A stretch of DNA of 64,000 nucleotides. Origin: Deinococcus cellulosilyticus NBRC 106333 = KACC 11606. Lineage in GTDB: Bacteria > Deinococcota > Deinococci > Deinococcales > Deinococcaceae. Position numbers and translations under genes: made by a program. The number at the start of each line of letters is the position of its first letter. Positions within the stretch are counted from its first letter, which is position 1. Below, piece by piece: positions 16,873 to 25,613 of this stretch. The notes beneath the pieces were generated by a model. That model was not told where the DNA came from. It made no database searches and was given only the letters and a program-made list of their open reading frames with translations. The DNA lies in the NCBI RefSeq assembly GCF_007990775.1, contig NZ_BJXB01000026.1, positions 19,713 to 83,712 on the forward strand, in the 5' to 3' direction.

Positions 16873-16938
16873 CGACCATTACGCTTAATGGACAGGACCA
16901 CACTTCGTTCGGCCCAAAATCAAAGTTTCAGTGTTGTT

Positions 16939-16960
16939 ATGGGGGTTTTCCCCATTGACA
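16939..16960. promoter_or_regulatory. Palindrome abutting a TTGACA hexamer
   Basis: ATGGGG (16939-16944) and CCCCAT (16950-16955) form an inverted repeat directly next to TTGACA (16955-16960) in the divergent spacer between the MFS gene and the small gene at 17143. It could be an operator overlapping a -35; no confident -10 is seen. Confidence 0.3.
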
Positions 16961-17142
16961 GATGAAAAAACCGTTACATTCTAAGTACATAGTAAGAACA
17001 CTGTCAGTGCAGAATTGTTACACAGGAGTCAGATGCTCTTCGGACAATTCTCTTCTGGATGCTGCATCATCCACACCTCAACCCACCTGCAAGGGTGCCT
17101 GAAACGCACCTCAACATCACCTGAGGGATAGGAGCTGGTCAC

Positions 17143-17400
17143 ATGAAGATCAACAACTACAGTGTCGAAGTCAAACAGGAGCTGTCCGACGAGGAATTTG
17201 TCATCCTGGCAAGCAATCTCACCACCAACATCCTGCACGACAGCATGGTCTACTCCAAGCCCGTCACCGTGCAGCACAACGACGAGAACAAAAAATGTCT
17301 GGTGGCCTCTCTGGAACGCCTGCGCAGTGACGTTCCGCTGTCCAACAGCCCATCCAACGGCAATGAGCTGAAGGTGGACTTCGCAGAAATCTGGGAATGA
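17143..17400 (+). CDS. Hypothetical protein, 85 aa
   Basis: This small protein (MKINNYSVEVKQELSDEEF...) is not recognised. It is acidic, soluble, without signal peptide. The start has GATAGGAG upstream at 17126-17133, and the gene is closed by a textbook terminator 18 nt after its stop, so it is very likely a real monocistronic gene. Predicted content is a short strand, a helix (LSDEEFVILASNLTTNILHDSMVY), and a C-terminal loop region rich in Ser/Asn/Pro. Confidence 0.65.
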   Translation: MKINNYSVEVKQELSDEEFVILASNLTTNILHDSMVYSKPVTVQHNDENKKCLVASLERLRSDVPLSNSPSNGNELKVDFAEIWE

Positions 17401-17417
17401 ATCAAAATCAAAAATCC

Positions 17418-17449
17418 AGCCAGCCTTTATGGGGCTGGCTTTCTTTTTT
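17418..17449 (+). terminator. Rho-independent terminator
   Basis: AGCCAGCC (17418-17425) pairs with GGCTGGCT (17433-17440) across a 7-nt loop and is followed by a T-rich tail to 17449. It closes the 85-aa gene. Confidence 0.9.
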
Positions 17450-17461
17450 GGAATGCAAGAG

Positions 17462-17668
17462 GCCGAGGGCCGAGAGCAGACCACTTTACAGCGCATTTCA
17501 AGTCAAGAGAGGGTTAAAGACATCCTGCACCAATCGTGGCTTGAAGGCTGAAGTTGGATTCTTGCTTCATTGATCCAGGGAAATCTAATGTCGGGGTTGA
17601 GCAACAGAGGAGCCCACACAGCTGCTCAAGACAAGATTTCGTCTTTTCAGTGGCCCTCGGCTCTCGGC
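17462..17668. repeat. Heptamer arrays as an inverted pair (GCCGAGG type)
   Basis: Left array 17462-17477 contains GCCGAGG then GCCGAGA; the right array 17653-17668 contains the same type of units on the opposite strand. They flank about 175 nt of non-coding sequence between the terminator at 17449 and the convergent FAH gene. It is a member of the dispersed heptamer family. Confidence 0.6.
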
Positions 17669-17686
17669 TGTACAAAGCCTTCTGCT

Positions 17687-18445
17687 TCACCTGATGTGCG
17701 TCACCAGCACACCAATGCCCTCAACTTCGACCTCCACGCGGTCTCCCCTGTTCAGCGGTCCAACGCCATCGGGGGTGCCTGTGATGACCACATCTCCGGG
17801 TTCCAGGGTCATAAAAGCAGAAACGTATTCCAGCACGGTGGGGATGTCGAAGATCATCTGTTCGGTGTTACCGTCCTGGCGGGTTTCTCCGTTCACGCGG
17901 GTCATCACCTGCAGGTGAAAGGGGTCAAGTTCGGTTTCGATCCAGGGACCGAGCGGGCAGAAGTGGTCGGCGCTCTTGCCTCTGAACCACTGCAGGTCTG
18001 AACGCTGTTTGTCTCTGGCGGTGATGTCCAGTGCGCAGGTGTAACCATAAACATAATCCAGCGCGTCTTCTTTGCGGATGTGTTTTGCACGTCGAGAGAT
18101 GACCAGGCCAAGTTCACCTTCAAAGTGCAGGTTCTCGGTCCAGGAGGGGTACTCCACTTCCTGCTCAGGGTCTGCCAGGGTGTTGGGGGCTTTGAGGAAG
18201 AGTCCGGGCTCTTTGGGCAGGTCCCCAGTGGCGGGCATGTTGCCCAGTTCCTTGATGTGATCGGCATAATTGCGGCCCACGCAAACAATCTTGCTGGGAG
18301 TTGCTGGTGCGAGGAGTTTCACCTGGGTGGCGTCAAAATTGACTGCAGTCCGTTCTCCCATGAATCCGGTCAGGACGTGAACAAGCTGGTGGTCGAGCTC
18401 TCCCCAGTAGGTGTGGCCGTCTTTTTCAAATCGAACAATGCGCAT
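17687..18445 (-). CDS. Fumarylacetoacetate hydrolase (FAH)-family protein
   Basis: The 252-aa enzyme has the FAH fold used by hydrolases, decarboxylases and isomerases of 2-oxo acids in aromatic and amino-acid catabolism. The N-terminal SKIVCVGRNYADHIKELGN and metal-binding acids in LHFEGELGLVISRRAKHI, with a further aspartate in YVYGYTCALDITARDKQ, are diagnostic; GDVVITGTPDGVGPLNRGDRVEVEVEGIG closes the domain. Length suits the short single-domain group. The exact substrate cannot be told. ATG 18445 follows a GAGGCTGAG sequence. Confidence 0.9.
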   Translation of the reverse strand: MRIVRFEKDGHTYWGELDHQLVHVLTGFMGERTAVNFDATQVKLLAPATPSKIVCVGRNYADHIKELGNMPATGDLPKEPGLFLKAPNTLADPEQEVEYPSWTENLHFEGELGLVISRRAKHIRKEDALDYVYGYTCALDITARDKQRSDLQWFRGKSADHFCPLGPWIETELDPFHLQVMTRVNGETRQDGNTEQMIFDIPTVLEYVSAFMTLEPGDVVITGTPDGVGPLNRGDRVEVEVEGIGVLVTHIR

Positions 18446-18571
18446 GTCTCAGCCTCTTTCAGTTGGTTTTGCGCCCATTCTAACCTTTCAGGAGAAAGAG
18501 CAGTCCAGAGGTAGCGGAAGGGTTTCTGGAGGCCCCTCACAAACTCATCCAGACCTCTTTATATTGGGTGC

Positions 18572-18931
18572 ATGAAAGCTGCTCCAGTTTTTCTTTCCAT
18601 GGTCGTGCTCGGTTCTGCTGCACTGGCAGGTGGAGGCCTCCCAGAGAAAACCTCTGCCTGGTACCGCTGCGAAGATGGTACACGTGTTCAGGCGACTTAC
18701 CACAATCCACCGTCCAGAGAATCTTTTGTGAACCTTCGCTGGAAAAACAAAAGTGTTCAGTTGCCTCTTGCCATTTCTGGAAGTGGAAGCCGTTACTCAG
18801 ATGGAAAACTGGAATGGTGGGTTGCTGGAAATGCCAGCACAGGCTGGAAAGAAGTGGGCATGCTGCACAGGCTGAATTCCAGGACTGGCCAGATGGATGT
18901 TGTGATTTATCAGGAGTGCAAACTGCTTTGA
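18572..18931 (+). CDS. MliC-like exported C-type lysozyme inhibitor
   Basis: The 119-aa protein has a signal peptide (MKAAPVFLSMVVLGSAALAG) and an MliC domain. The family features are YRCEDGTRVQATYHNP at the start of the domain, an LPLAISGSGSRYSDGKLEWW core (the conserved S-G-x-[KR]-Y loop of MliC inserts in the lysozyme active site), and a late cysteine (QECKLL) that would bond with the first. It should protect the envelope from lysozyme. ATG 18572 is 6 nt after TATATT (18560-18565), a leaderless arrangement. Confidence 0.82.
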   Translation: MKAAPVFLSMVVLGSAALAGGGLPEKTSAWYRCEDGTRVQATYHNPPSRESFVNLRWKNKSVQLPLAISGSGSRYSDGKLEWWVAGNASTGWKEVGMLHRLNSRTGQMDVVIYQECKLL

Positions 18932-18983
18932 ATCCAACTCGGCCTGATGGCGCTTTTCTGCTGTCCATGATTCACCTTCTGTT

Positions 18984-19013
18984 GCTGAACGCTGACAGCT
19001 GACCGCTGAAAGC
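18984..19013 (+). repeat. Heptamer tandem array (GCTGAAC type)
   Basis: Four consecutive 7-nt units (GCTGAAC, GCTGACA, GCTGACC, GCTGAAA) lie between the MliC and aminotransferase genes. The same unit type occurs at 28515-28538. Confidence 0.6.
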
Positions 19014-19073
19014 TTCTCCATAACCGACCCAGAGTCATTTATCTTTTTGACAATTCAGGATATGATGGGTCCC

Positions 19074-20504
19074 ATGTCTGTCCCCAGTTTTGTTCGCACC
19101 GACGAAGTCCTTTCCGAGCGTTACACCAGCGCACGGGCGCTCGAACACGAAATGGCACACGGCAACACCGACCTGATCCGTGCCCTTACCATTCTGGGCT
19201 GTGTGGGGCCTTTCAAAACCGTCAGTCCCTGGGAATACCAGGACCCCAGCGGAAAACGCCTGATCAACACCGGAGGGTACTCTGCTGTGCCTTTCGGGGA
19301 TGGCTATCCTCCGCTGGTGCAATTTATGCAGAACTACCTGGAGCACCTGCACACCATCGGCCTTCCACAGCAATCCGCCTCCACCTGGAGGGCTGCACTG
19401 GAGCACAATCTGGTGAAACTGCTGGCTTCTCAGGATGCCAGCCATGCAGATTCCAAAGTGTTCTTCTCCAATTCCGGGGCAGAGGCCAACGAGGCCGCCA
19501 TCAAATTTGCCAAAGCGACCCGTCCAAAGGCCAAACACATCCTGAACTTTCGCAGGGCTTACCACGGCAAGACCCAGATGACCATGTCCCTGACCCCGAA
19601 TCCAGCGATTCAGAAGGATTTCGGTCCACTGGAGCCCAACATCCACACCCACCCTTATGGGGATCTGGATGCTGTGAAATCCACCATCAAAAAGCTGGGC
19701 TCAGACAATGTGGTCGCCATCATTCTGGAGCCTCTGCAAGGTGAAGCAGGGGTGATTCTGCCGCCAGAAGGCTTCCTCAAGGGCATCAGTGACATCTGCC
19801 AGGCCACCGGGATCATTTTGATTGTGGATGAGATCCAGTCCGGTCTTGGCCGGGTGGGAAGCTGGTTTGCCAGCATTGATGGGGGCATGAGCCCCGACAT
19901 CATCACCCTTGCCAAACCTCTGGGTGGGGGAATGTCTGCTGTGGGGGCGACCCTTTACCGCAAATGGATTTTCGACAAAGTGCTGGGAGGGCTGGACTGC
20001 AAGCGCCACTCCAACACCTTTGGTGGGAACTCCCTTGCCATGGCGGTGGGCCTGAAATCCCTGGAAATCCTGGTGGATGAAAACCTGCCCGAGCGCTCTG
20101 CCCGCATGGGGAAAATTGCACTGGACCGACTGAAGGGCATCCAGCAGAAATACCCCGAGTTCATCACCGAGGTGCGTGGCAAGGGAATGCTGATGGCGAT
20201 GGTCTTTCGGGACATCTCTAAACTGGGTCTGATCCAGGCCAACAAGGATCTCGCCGAACTGGTGGCAGAAGCATCGGGCCTGCTGGCCCTCAGGCAGTTC
20301 TACCAGAATGGCCTGATCCTCAACTTGAGTCTGAACAGCACCCGTACCCTGCGCATGACCCCAGCGCTGACCATGCCTGAAGACCTTTTTAACGAAATGC
20401 TGAACCGGGTGGAAGTGACCGCCAGACGCAATCCCAGGGCAAGCCGCCTGCTGGTGAACACTCCACCCAAAACCCTCATGGATCTTGTGAAATTTGCAAC
20501 GTAA
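19074..20504 (+). CDS. Class III pyridoxal-phosphate aminotransferase
   Basis: The 476-aa enzyme is a fold-type I, class III aminotransferase. Visible signatures are the PLP phosphate-binding SNSGAEANEAAIKFAKATR, the cofactor-contacting LIVDEIQSGLGRVGSWFA, and Schiff-base lysine K281 in ITLAKPLGGGMSAVG, followed by HSNTFGGNSLAMA. The family covers 4-aminobutyrate, ornithine, acetylornithine and lysine 6-aminotransferases; the amino donor cannot be assigned from sequence alone. ATG 19074 lies 7 nt after TATGAT (19061-19066), suggesting a leaderless message; ATGs at 19062 and 19065 overlap that hexamer. Confidence 0.88.
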   Translation: MSVPSFVRTDEVLSERYTSARALEHEMAHGNTDLIRALTILGCVGPFKTVSPWEYQDPSGKRLINTGGYSAVPFGDGYPPLVQFMQNYLEHLHTIGLPQQSASTWRAALEHNLVKLLASQDASHADSKVFFSNSGAEANEAAIKFAKATRPKAKHILNFRRAYHGKTQMTMSLTPNPAIQKDFGPLEPNIHTHPYGDLDAVKSTIKKLGSDNVVAIILEPLQGEAGVILPPEGFLKGISDICQATGIILIVDEIQSGLGRVGSWFASIDGGMSPDIITLAKPLGGGMSAVGATLYRKWIFDKVLGGLDCKRHSNTFGGNSLAMAVGLKSLEILVDENLPERSARMGKIALDRLKGIQQKYPEFITEVRGKGMLMAMVFRDISKLGLIQANKDLAELVAEASGLLALRQFYQNGLILNLSLNSTRTLRMTPALTMPEDLFNEMLNRVEVTARRNPRASRLLVNTPPKTLMDLVKFAT

Positions 20505-20808
20505 GTGAATTTGTGACAGCCCGGAGTTCCGGGCTGTTCTTTTGTGCATCACACGTCAAGGGCGAAAAGGGGAAGTCAAAACTTCGTTACCGAGGCAGTA
20601 CCGATTTTGGATGAAAAAAAACAAAATCTGGTAAACCACTTTTAATTTGACTTTTTTCTTGACTGGCACATGAATTTAACGGTTTACGTCTGCTCGCACT
20701 TCCCGGTAAACAAGTGGTGTAGTGGGTGTTAAACTTAACCCTAGGAAAATCAAACGGTCCGGTTTAATTCTCGAACCCACATGCAGGTTCATCAAAGGAG
20801 TTTGTGCA
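20505..20808. other. Intergenic region upstream of citrate synthase
   Basis: This spacer begins with the aminotransferase terminator (20516-20543). The middle (20590-20700) is A+T-rich, with two TTGACT hexamers at 20647 and 20659 but no well-spaced -10 that I would defend. The end carries the gltA ribosome site. No small gene is seen. Confidence 0.6.
20516..20543 (+). terminator. Rho-independent terminator
   Basis: A 10-bp stem (ACAGCCCGGA, 20516-20525, with its complement 20528-20537) is followed by TCTTTT. It closes the aminotransferase gene. Confidence 0.88.
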
Positions 20809-21945
20809 ATGACTACCACTCCCATCGCCCGAGGACTAGAAGGCGTGGTCTTCACCGAGAGTAAACTCACCTTCATTGATGGTGAAAAAGGCATCCTGAC
20901 CCACCTGGGCATTCCGATCCAGGAATGGGCCGAAAGCTCCAGCTTCGAAGAGCTCTCCTACGCCCTGCTGCACGGCAGACTGCCCAATGCCAAAGAGCTG
21001 GACCATTTCGACCACGATCTGCGCCAGCACCGCTACGTTCCCCAGGAACTCATTGAAAACATCAAGCTGTATCCACGCCGCATGAACCCCATGCAGGCCC
21101 TGCGCACCGCAGTGAGCCACCTGGGCATGCTGGACCCCCACAGCGAGGACGACACCCACGAAGGCCGTTACCGCATCGGGGTGCACCTGATCGCGCAATT
21201 TGCCACCATCATTGCTGCCATTGCCCGCGTGAAGGAAGGCAAAGAGCCCGTGGCCCCCAGAAAAGATCTGGGCCACGCCGCCAACTTCCTGTACATGCTC
21301 AAAGGTCACGTCCCCACCGAAGAAGAAGCCCGTCTCTTCGACATGGCCCTGATTCTGCACGCCGACCACAGCATGAACGCCTCCACCTTCACGGCCATTG
21401 CCACCATCTCCACCCTGTCTGACATGTACAGTGCCATCACCAGTGCTGTGGGCTCCCTCAAAGGCCCCCTGCACGGTGGAGCCAACGAGGCCGTCATGGA
21501 CATGCTGGACGACATTGGCAGCCTGAGCCACGTGGACGATTACATTGGCGGCAAACTGGAGCGCAAAGAGAAGATCATGGGCGTGGGTCACCGCGTCTAC
21601 AAATACTTCGATCCCCGCAGCCGCGTTCTGCGTGATTACGCTGCTCTGGTGGCCGAGAAGCAGGGCAAGAGCAACTACTACCAGATGCTTGAGCGCATCG
21701 AAGGCATCGTGCTGGAGAAACTGAGCGCCAAGAAGCTCTACCCCAACGTGGACTTCTACAGTGGTGTGGTGTACTCCGACCTCGGCATCAAGAAGGAGTT
21801 CTTCACCCCCATTTTCGCCCTTGCCCGCATCAGTGGCTGGGTGGCCAGTGTGCTGGAGTACGTCGAGCACAACCGCCTGCTGCGTCCCAACGCCCTGTAC
21901 ACCGGTCCTGTGGACCAGCACTACGTCGAAATCGAAAAGCGCTGA
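20809..21945 (+). CDS. gltA: Citrate synthase
   Basis: The 378-aa enzyme condenses acetyl-CoA with oxaloacetate to start the TCA cycle. The catalytic histidines and aspartate occur in LILHADHSMNASTFTA, LKGPLHGGANEAVMDML and VDFYSGVVYSDLGI, and the signature GVGHRVYKYFDPRSRVL is intact. The length is that of the short (type I, Gram-positive/archaeal-like dimeric) group rather than the about 430-aa Gram-negative hexameric one. ATG 20809 has AAAGGAG 8 nt upstream. 2-methylcitrate synthase is a close relative and cannot be fully excluded. Confidence 0.93.
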   Translation: MTTTPIARGLEGVVFTESKLTFIDGEKGILTHLGIPIQEWAESSSFEELSYALLHGRLPNAKELDHFDHDLRQHRYVPQELIENIKLYPRRMNPMQALRTAVSHLGMLDPHSEDDTHEGRYRIGVHLIAQFATIIAAIARVKEGKEPVAPRKDLGHAANFLYMLKGHVPTEEEARLFDMALILHADHSMNASTFTAIATISTLSDMYSAITSAVGSLKGPLHGGANEAVMDMLDDIGSLSHVDDYIGGKLERKEKIMGVGHRVYKYFDPRSRVLRDYAALVAEKQGKSNYYQMLERIEGIVLEKLSAKKLYPNVDFYSGVVYSDLGIKKEFFTPIFALARISGWVASVLEYVEHNRLLRPNALYTGPVDQHYVEIEKR

Positions 21946-21973
21946 TTCACATCGCAACAAAGCGCAACACCCC

Positions 21974-22000
21974 ACCCGTGCAGAAATGCACGGGTTTTTT
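21974..22000 (+). terminator. Rho-independent terminator of gltA
   Basis: ACCCGTGCA (21974-21982), GAAA loop, and the complement 21987-21995 are followed by a T-run to 22000. Confidence 0.93.
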
Positions 22001-22125
22001 GTGTCTGGACTTAAACACTGGAAACATTCAGGCAGTAAAATTGAATTCAGTAGAAGATCACACAGTCACAAAACGGATGTCGCCGCTCCTCCCCACTCCT
22101 GTGGACACCTGAACGAGGGAACAGC

Positions 22126-23193
22126 ATGATGACCAGCCACCAGATGATCCTCCTCACCGACCTGCTGATGTCAGGCAAGCCCCGGACCCGGATGACCATC
22201 ATTGTGGTGATCTTTCTGCTGATGCTGCTCACCACCGCACTGGTGTTCTACACCACCGGGACCCGATTTGTGTACGTGCACCTGATGTACGTGCCCGTGG
22301 TGCTCGGGGCAGTCACTTTCGGGATTCCCGGAGGGCTCCTGTTTGGGCTCGTGGCAGGCCTGTGCATCGGTCCTTTCATGCCATTGAACACCCTCACGGG
22401 CGAGATGCAGTCTGTGAGTGGATGGGGGTTCCGGACCCTGTTTTTCATGCTCACAGGCTCGGTGGTGGGCACTTTTGCAGCCCTCTTCAAACAGCGCATC
22501 CGCAGTGCCCAGGGTCTGGCCTTCAAACTGGCCGAAACCTACGAGCAGAACCTCAGAACCTTTGTGGGTCTGGTGGAAAGCAGAGACAACGAAACGGTGG
22601 GCCATTGTGAACGGGTTGCCTACAACGCCTACCAGCTTGGGCACAAAATCGGCCTGAGCAGCGAGGCACTCGATGAACTCTACTGGGCGGGCCTGATGCA
22701 CGACCTGGGCAAGATCAGCGTTCCAGAAGTGATCCTGAAAAAACCGGGCAAACTCAATGACATGGAATACGCCCTGATGCGCAGGCACACCATCTATGGG
22801 CACGACATCCTGCACGCCGTTTCCCCTTTTTTCAACACCATTGCCATCGGGGTGAGGGCACACCACGAAAAATACGATGGCACAGGCTACCCCGATGGCC
22901 TCAGTGGAGAAAACATTCCTCTGTTTGGGCGGATTCTGGCAGTGGTGGATGTATTCGAGGCCCTCACCAGCCACCGCACCTACCGCACCCCCCAGAGCCG
23001 CGAAGAGGCCATGCTGTATCTGAAAGAACACAGCGGCACCCACTTCGATCCTGTTCTGGTCCCCGCGTTCATCGAACTGGTGGAAAAAGGCGAGGTGATG
23101 ATGGCCGATCAGGAAACGCCCTCCAGAATCCGCAGGGGACCCAGAGGGCTGGTCAGACAGCTGGAAAAAACGGGAGTGGGCAGTTTGCCCTGA
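22126..23193 (+). CDS. Membrane HD-GYP domain protein (c-di-GMP phosphodiesterase-like)
   Basis: The 355-aa protein has an N-terminal membrane region of about four segments (MTIIVVIFLLMLLTTALVFY, YVPVVLGAVTFGIPGGLLFGLVAGLCIG, TLFFMLTGSVVGTFAALF) and a C-terminal HD-GYP domain. The HD motif (LMHDLGKISVPEVIL), the second histidine set (HTIYGHDIL, RAHHEKYDGTGYP) and the GYP loop are intact, so it should hydrolyse cyclic di-GMP. The N-terminal part may sense an envelope or membrane signal. It lies just after gltA behind a terminator and is transcribed separately. Confidence 0.9.
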   Translation: MMTSHQMILLTDLLMSGKPRTRMTIIVVIFLLMLLTTALVFYTTGTRFVYVHLMYVPVVLGAVTFGIPGGLLFGLVAGLCIGPFMPLNTLTGEMQSVSGWGFRTLFFMLTGSVVGTFAALFKQRIRSAQGLAFKLAETYEQNLRTFVGLVESRDNETVGHCERVAYNAYQLGHKIGLSSEALDELYWAGLMHDLGKISVPEVILKKPGKLNDMEYALMRRHTIYGHDILHAVSPFFNTIAIGVRAHHEKYDGTGYPDGLSGENIPLFGRILAVVDVFEALTSHRTYRTPQSREEAMLYLKEHSGTHFDPVLVPAFIELVEKGEVMMADQETPSRIRRGPRGLVRQLEKTGVGSLP

Positions 23194-23196
23194 AAC

Positions 23197-23616
23197 TCAG
23201 AACGGTTCGAGCAGGATGTCTTCGAGGTCCTGCAGCACCAGCACCCGGTAAACATTAAAACCATCAATGGTGCCGACGTACTGCAGCACGCATTCCATCT
23301 TGTTGATTTCCCGCTTGTAGGAGAACTCCAGTTGCAGGCTCTCGTCGTCCAGGGTGATGTCCTGCAACACAGGATGGACTTCTTCGGTGAGGGCATAGAA
23401 CACGCCGTTCCCCACTGCAACAGCACCCCGTTCTTCCAGCTTCTCATACTGGCTGGAGTCGTAGAAGAAGAACCTCGCGCGGCCTTCCACCTGTCCTTTC
23501 GAGCTGATCAGCACGGCTTTCTCTTCACAGTTGGCCTTCACCAGGTTGAGGAATTCCTCGGGGGTGTCGGCTTTCCACTCAATCGGATCTCCCAATGGAA
23601 CTTTCAATGTCACCAT
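23197..23616 (-). CDS. Hypothetical protein, 139 aa
   Basis: The protein is not recognised. It is acidic and soluble, with an alpha/beta pattern (VTLKVPLGDPIEWKADTPEEFLNLVKANCEEKAVLISSKGQVEGRARFFFYDSSQYEKLEERGAVAVGNGVFYAL) that suggests a small single-domain fold. The C-terminus is strongly acidic (LQDLEDILLEPF). The start chosen is ATG 23616, 7 nt after TACCCT, i.e. leaderless; an in-frame ATG at 23658 is an alternative. It ends 4 nt from the convergent HD-GYP gene. Confidence 0.6.
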   Translation of the reverse strand: MVTLKVPLGDPIEWKADTPEEFLNLVKANCEEKAVLISSKGQVEGRARFFFYDSSQYEKLEERGAVAVGNGVFYALTEEVHPVLQDITLDDESLQLEFSYKREINKMECVLQYVGTIDGFNVYRVLVLQDLEDILLEPF

Positions 23617-23680
23617 AGGACTCAGGGTACAACACTGTCCGGTCACAGAAAGAGGCAATTCCCAGAAAACAATCTGATCT

Positions 23681-24346
23681 TCATCCCCCCCGTGGGGCCT
23701 GCCTGCGATTCTTGCGCAAGAAAAGCATCATCAGGAAGCCAAAAACAAAGCCTCCCAGGTGAGCCCAGAAAGCAACCCCCGTCTCTCCTGCCCGGATGGA
23801 ATAATACTGCAAAATGGCCCAGTAGGGCAGGTAAATGTAGGCTGGGACGTGAAAAATGAAAATGGGTGGCACGTAGGTGCGAATCCAGGCTTTTGGCAGG
23901 ATCACCAGATAGGCACCGAGAACCGCTGCCACCGCCCCGGAAGCCCCCACCATCGAAACATAGGGATCTCCACCGAGAAAACCTTCAGCGAGGGCAGCAG
24001 CAACCCCTCCTGCCAGGTAAAACAGCAGGTAGCGAACAGACCCCAGATGGTCCTCAATGTTGTCGCCAAAGACCCACAGAAACCACATGTTGCCCAGCAG
24101 GTGCAGAAGACCTGCGTGCATGAACATCGATCCAAAGATGCTGATGGTGCCCTGTACAGGCTCTGCCACCAGCACCGCTGGAACAAAAATCAGGTAGGGC
24201 AACTGGTTTTCCAGCAGGTTCAGGCTTTTCTGGCCCAGGTACCCACCGGAAATCACAAACACCAGCACGAACACCAGAACATTGATTGCGATCAGCCAGC
24301 GGTTGACTTTCGCATGGTGGGTGACCAGATCAGAAAGTGGAAACAT
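23681..24346 (-). CDS. Rhomboid-family intramembrane serine protease
   Basis: The 221-aa protein has six hydrophobic segments, the rhomboid core. The catalytic serine is in GASGAVAAVLGAYL (fourth segment), the histidine in AHLGGFVFGFLMML (sixth segment), and the HLLGNMWFLWVFGDNIED motif with the oxyanion-supporting His/Asn pair lies in the second. It should cut transmembrane segments of other proteins. ATG 24346 is 7 nt after GATACT (24354-24359 on the minus strand), so leaderless; the ATG at 24361 overlaps that hexamer. Confidence 0.93.
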   Translation of the reverse strand: MFPLSDLVTHHAKVNRWLIAINVLVFVLVFVISGGYLGQKSLNLLENQLPYLIFVPAVLVAEPVQGTISIFGSMFMHAGLLHLLGNMWFLWVFGDNIEDHLGSVRYLLFYLAGGVAAALAEGFLGGDPYVSMVGASGAVAAVLGAYLVILPKAWIRTYVPPIFIFHVPAYIYLPYWAILQYYSIRAGETGVAFWAHLGGFVFGFLMMLFLRKNRRQAPRGG

Positions 24347-24474
24347 GCTTTTCAGTATCACAGGCAGGGATGCCTTGCGGTGGCATTTCGTTCACTCGGT
24401 CAGGCACACCCACTGAACACAAACCAGAGAGCCTGAACCAGAAGTCCAGGCTGCAATTCATCAGGGTCCGTTGT

Positions 24475-25611
24475 TCAGTCTTTGAGGAGCATCAGGCCCC
24501 GACCATCGAGAGAAGGTGCGGCATCAACAAGGTGTGGAACAAAACGGGAGGTGTTCTTGGTGATCAGGGTGTTGTCTTCCCGGATGCCAATTCCAGCACT
24601 TTCACCGCCAATCACCCAGCTTCCGATCACAGGGTAATTTCCAGAAAAGTCTGGTAAGGGCTGGTACTGCTGGTGCACCCAGGCTCCCATTCCATAATCT
24701 CCTGCAGAAGAAAGACCTGTGGGAAGTTCGATGTTCGCCCCTTCTCTGGAGTAGAGTGGTTTCCGCACACTGCTGGCCATTGGGGCAAAACTTGCAGGAA
24801 GCAGGTTCTCATGTCCTGGGAAGAGTTCCCAGAGGATCGGCAGGATGCCTTTGCAGGTGAGGATCAGTTTCCAGGCCGGTTCAATCCAGCGGGTTCCTGC
24901 ATGAAACAGGTGCTGGGCGAAAGCCTCCTCGGCCATCCATTCCCAGGGGTAGAGCTTGAAGATGCGCTCGATGGGACGGTTGTGCAGGTCCACAAATCCT
25001 GCACCATCCCAGCCAATGTCTTTCATGAACAGAAAATCGGTGGTGTGTCCGGCCTGCGTGCACACATCCTGCATGTAAAGGGTGGTGATGAAGTCCTCTT
25101 CGGATTCTGTCACGCAGGCAAAATGGGTGGTGCCCCGCGGTTCCCGTTTCCAGGCGGCAATCAGTTTTTCATGGATGCTGTTGAACTGGTCCTTGCCCGG
25201 AAAGGTGCTTTCCAGCCAGTCCCACTGGATCACACTGGCTTCAAAGAGGGCCGTTGGGGTGTCTGCATTGAATTCCAGCATCTTCGGTGGGTGAATGCCG
25301 TCATAGGAGAAATCAAAGCGTCCATAGATGTCCAGCTGGTCGTTTTCCCAGCTTTCGATGCACAGGGCTTCCATGCGGCTGTCGATGTCCAGTTCACGGA
25401 AGCGCCTGCGGTCAATCACATGCTGCACAGCTTCCAGACACATTTCAAAAAGGTCGTTGGTGGCTTTTTCGAGGTTTTCGATCTGGCTGGAATCAAAGGA
25501 GTAATAAACGCTTTCGTCCCAGTAAACCCCTCCCACCGAGTGGAAGGTGAACCCCAGGTTCTCACAACGCTGCTGCCAGTTGCTGCGGGGAATGACGGTG
25601 TGTCTCTGCAT
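24475..25611 (-). CDS. Glutathionylspermidine synthase-family (YgiC-like) ATP-grasp protein
   Basis: The 378-aa protein matches the C-terminal amide-ligase domain of glutathionylspermidine synthase, as in E. coli YgiC/YjfC, which lack the amidase half. Family hallmarks are the N-terminal VYYSFDSSQIENLEKATNDL, ARFDFSYDG-type segment DIYGRFDFSYDG followed by PKMLEFNADTPTALFEAS, EPAWKLILTCKGILPILWELFPGHENLLPA, and KPLYSREGANI near the end. It would join an amine to a carboxyl group with ATP; YgiC's real substrate is not known. It starts 2 nt after the stop of the DUF1190-like lipoprotein gene, so they form one unit. Confidence 0.88.
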   Translation of the reverse strand: MQRHTVIPRSNWQQRCENLGFTFHSVGGVYWDESVYYSFDSSQIENLEKATNDLFEMCLEAVQHVIDRRRFRELDIDSRMEALCIESWENDQLDIYGRFDFSYDGIHPPKMLEFNADTPTALFEASVIQWDWLESTFPGKDQFNSIHEKLIAAWKREPRGTTHFACVTESEEDFITTLYMQDVCTQAGHTTDFLFMKDIGWDGAGFVDLHNRPIERIFKLYPWEWMAEEAFAQHLFHAGTRWIEPAWKLILTCKGILPILWELFPGHENLLPASFAPMASSVRKPLYSREGANIELPTGLSSAGDYGMGAWVHQQYQPLPDFSGNYPVIGSWVIGGESAGIGIREDNTLITKNTSRFVPHLVDAAPSLDGRGLMLLKD

Positions 25612-25613
25612 GG

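Noticed and set aside
20836..21975. Minus-strand frame of 379 codons opposite gltA
   Set aside because: Shadow of citrate synthase, with low-complexity Val/His/Gly composition.
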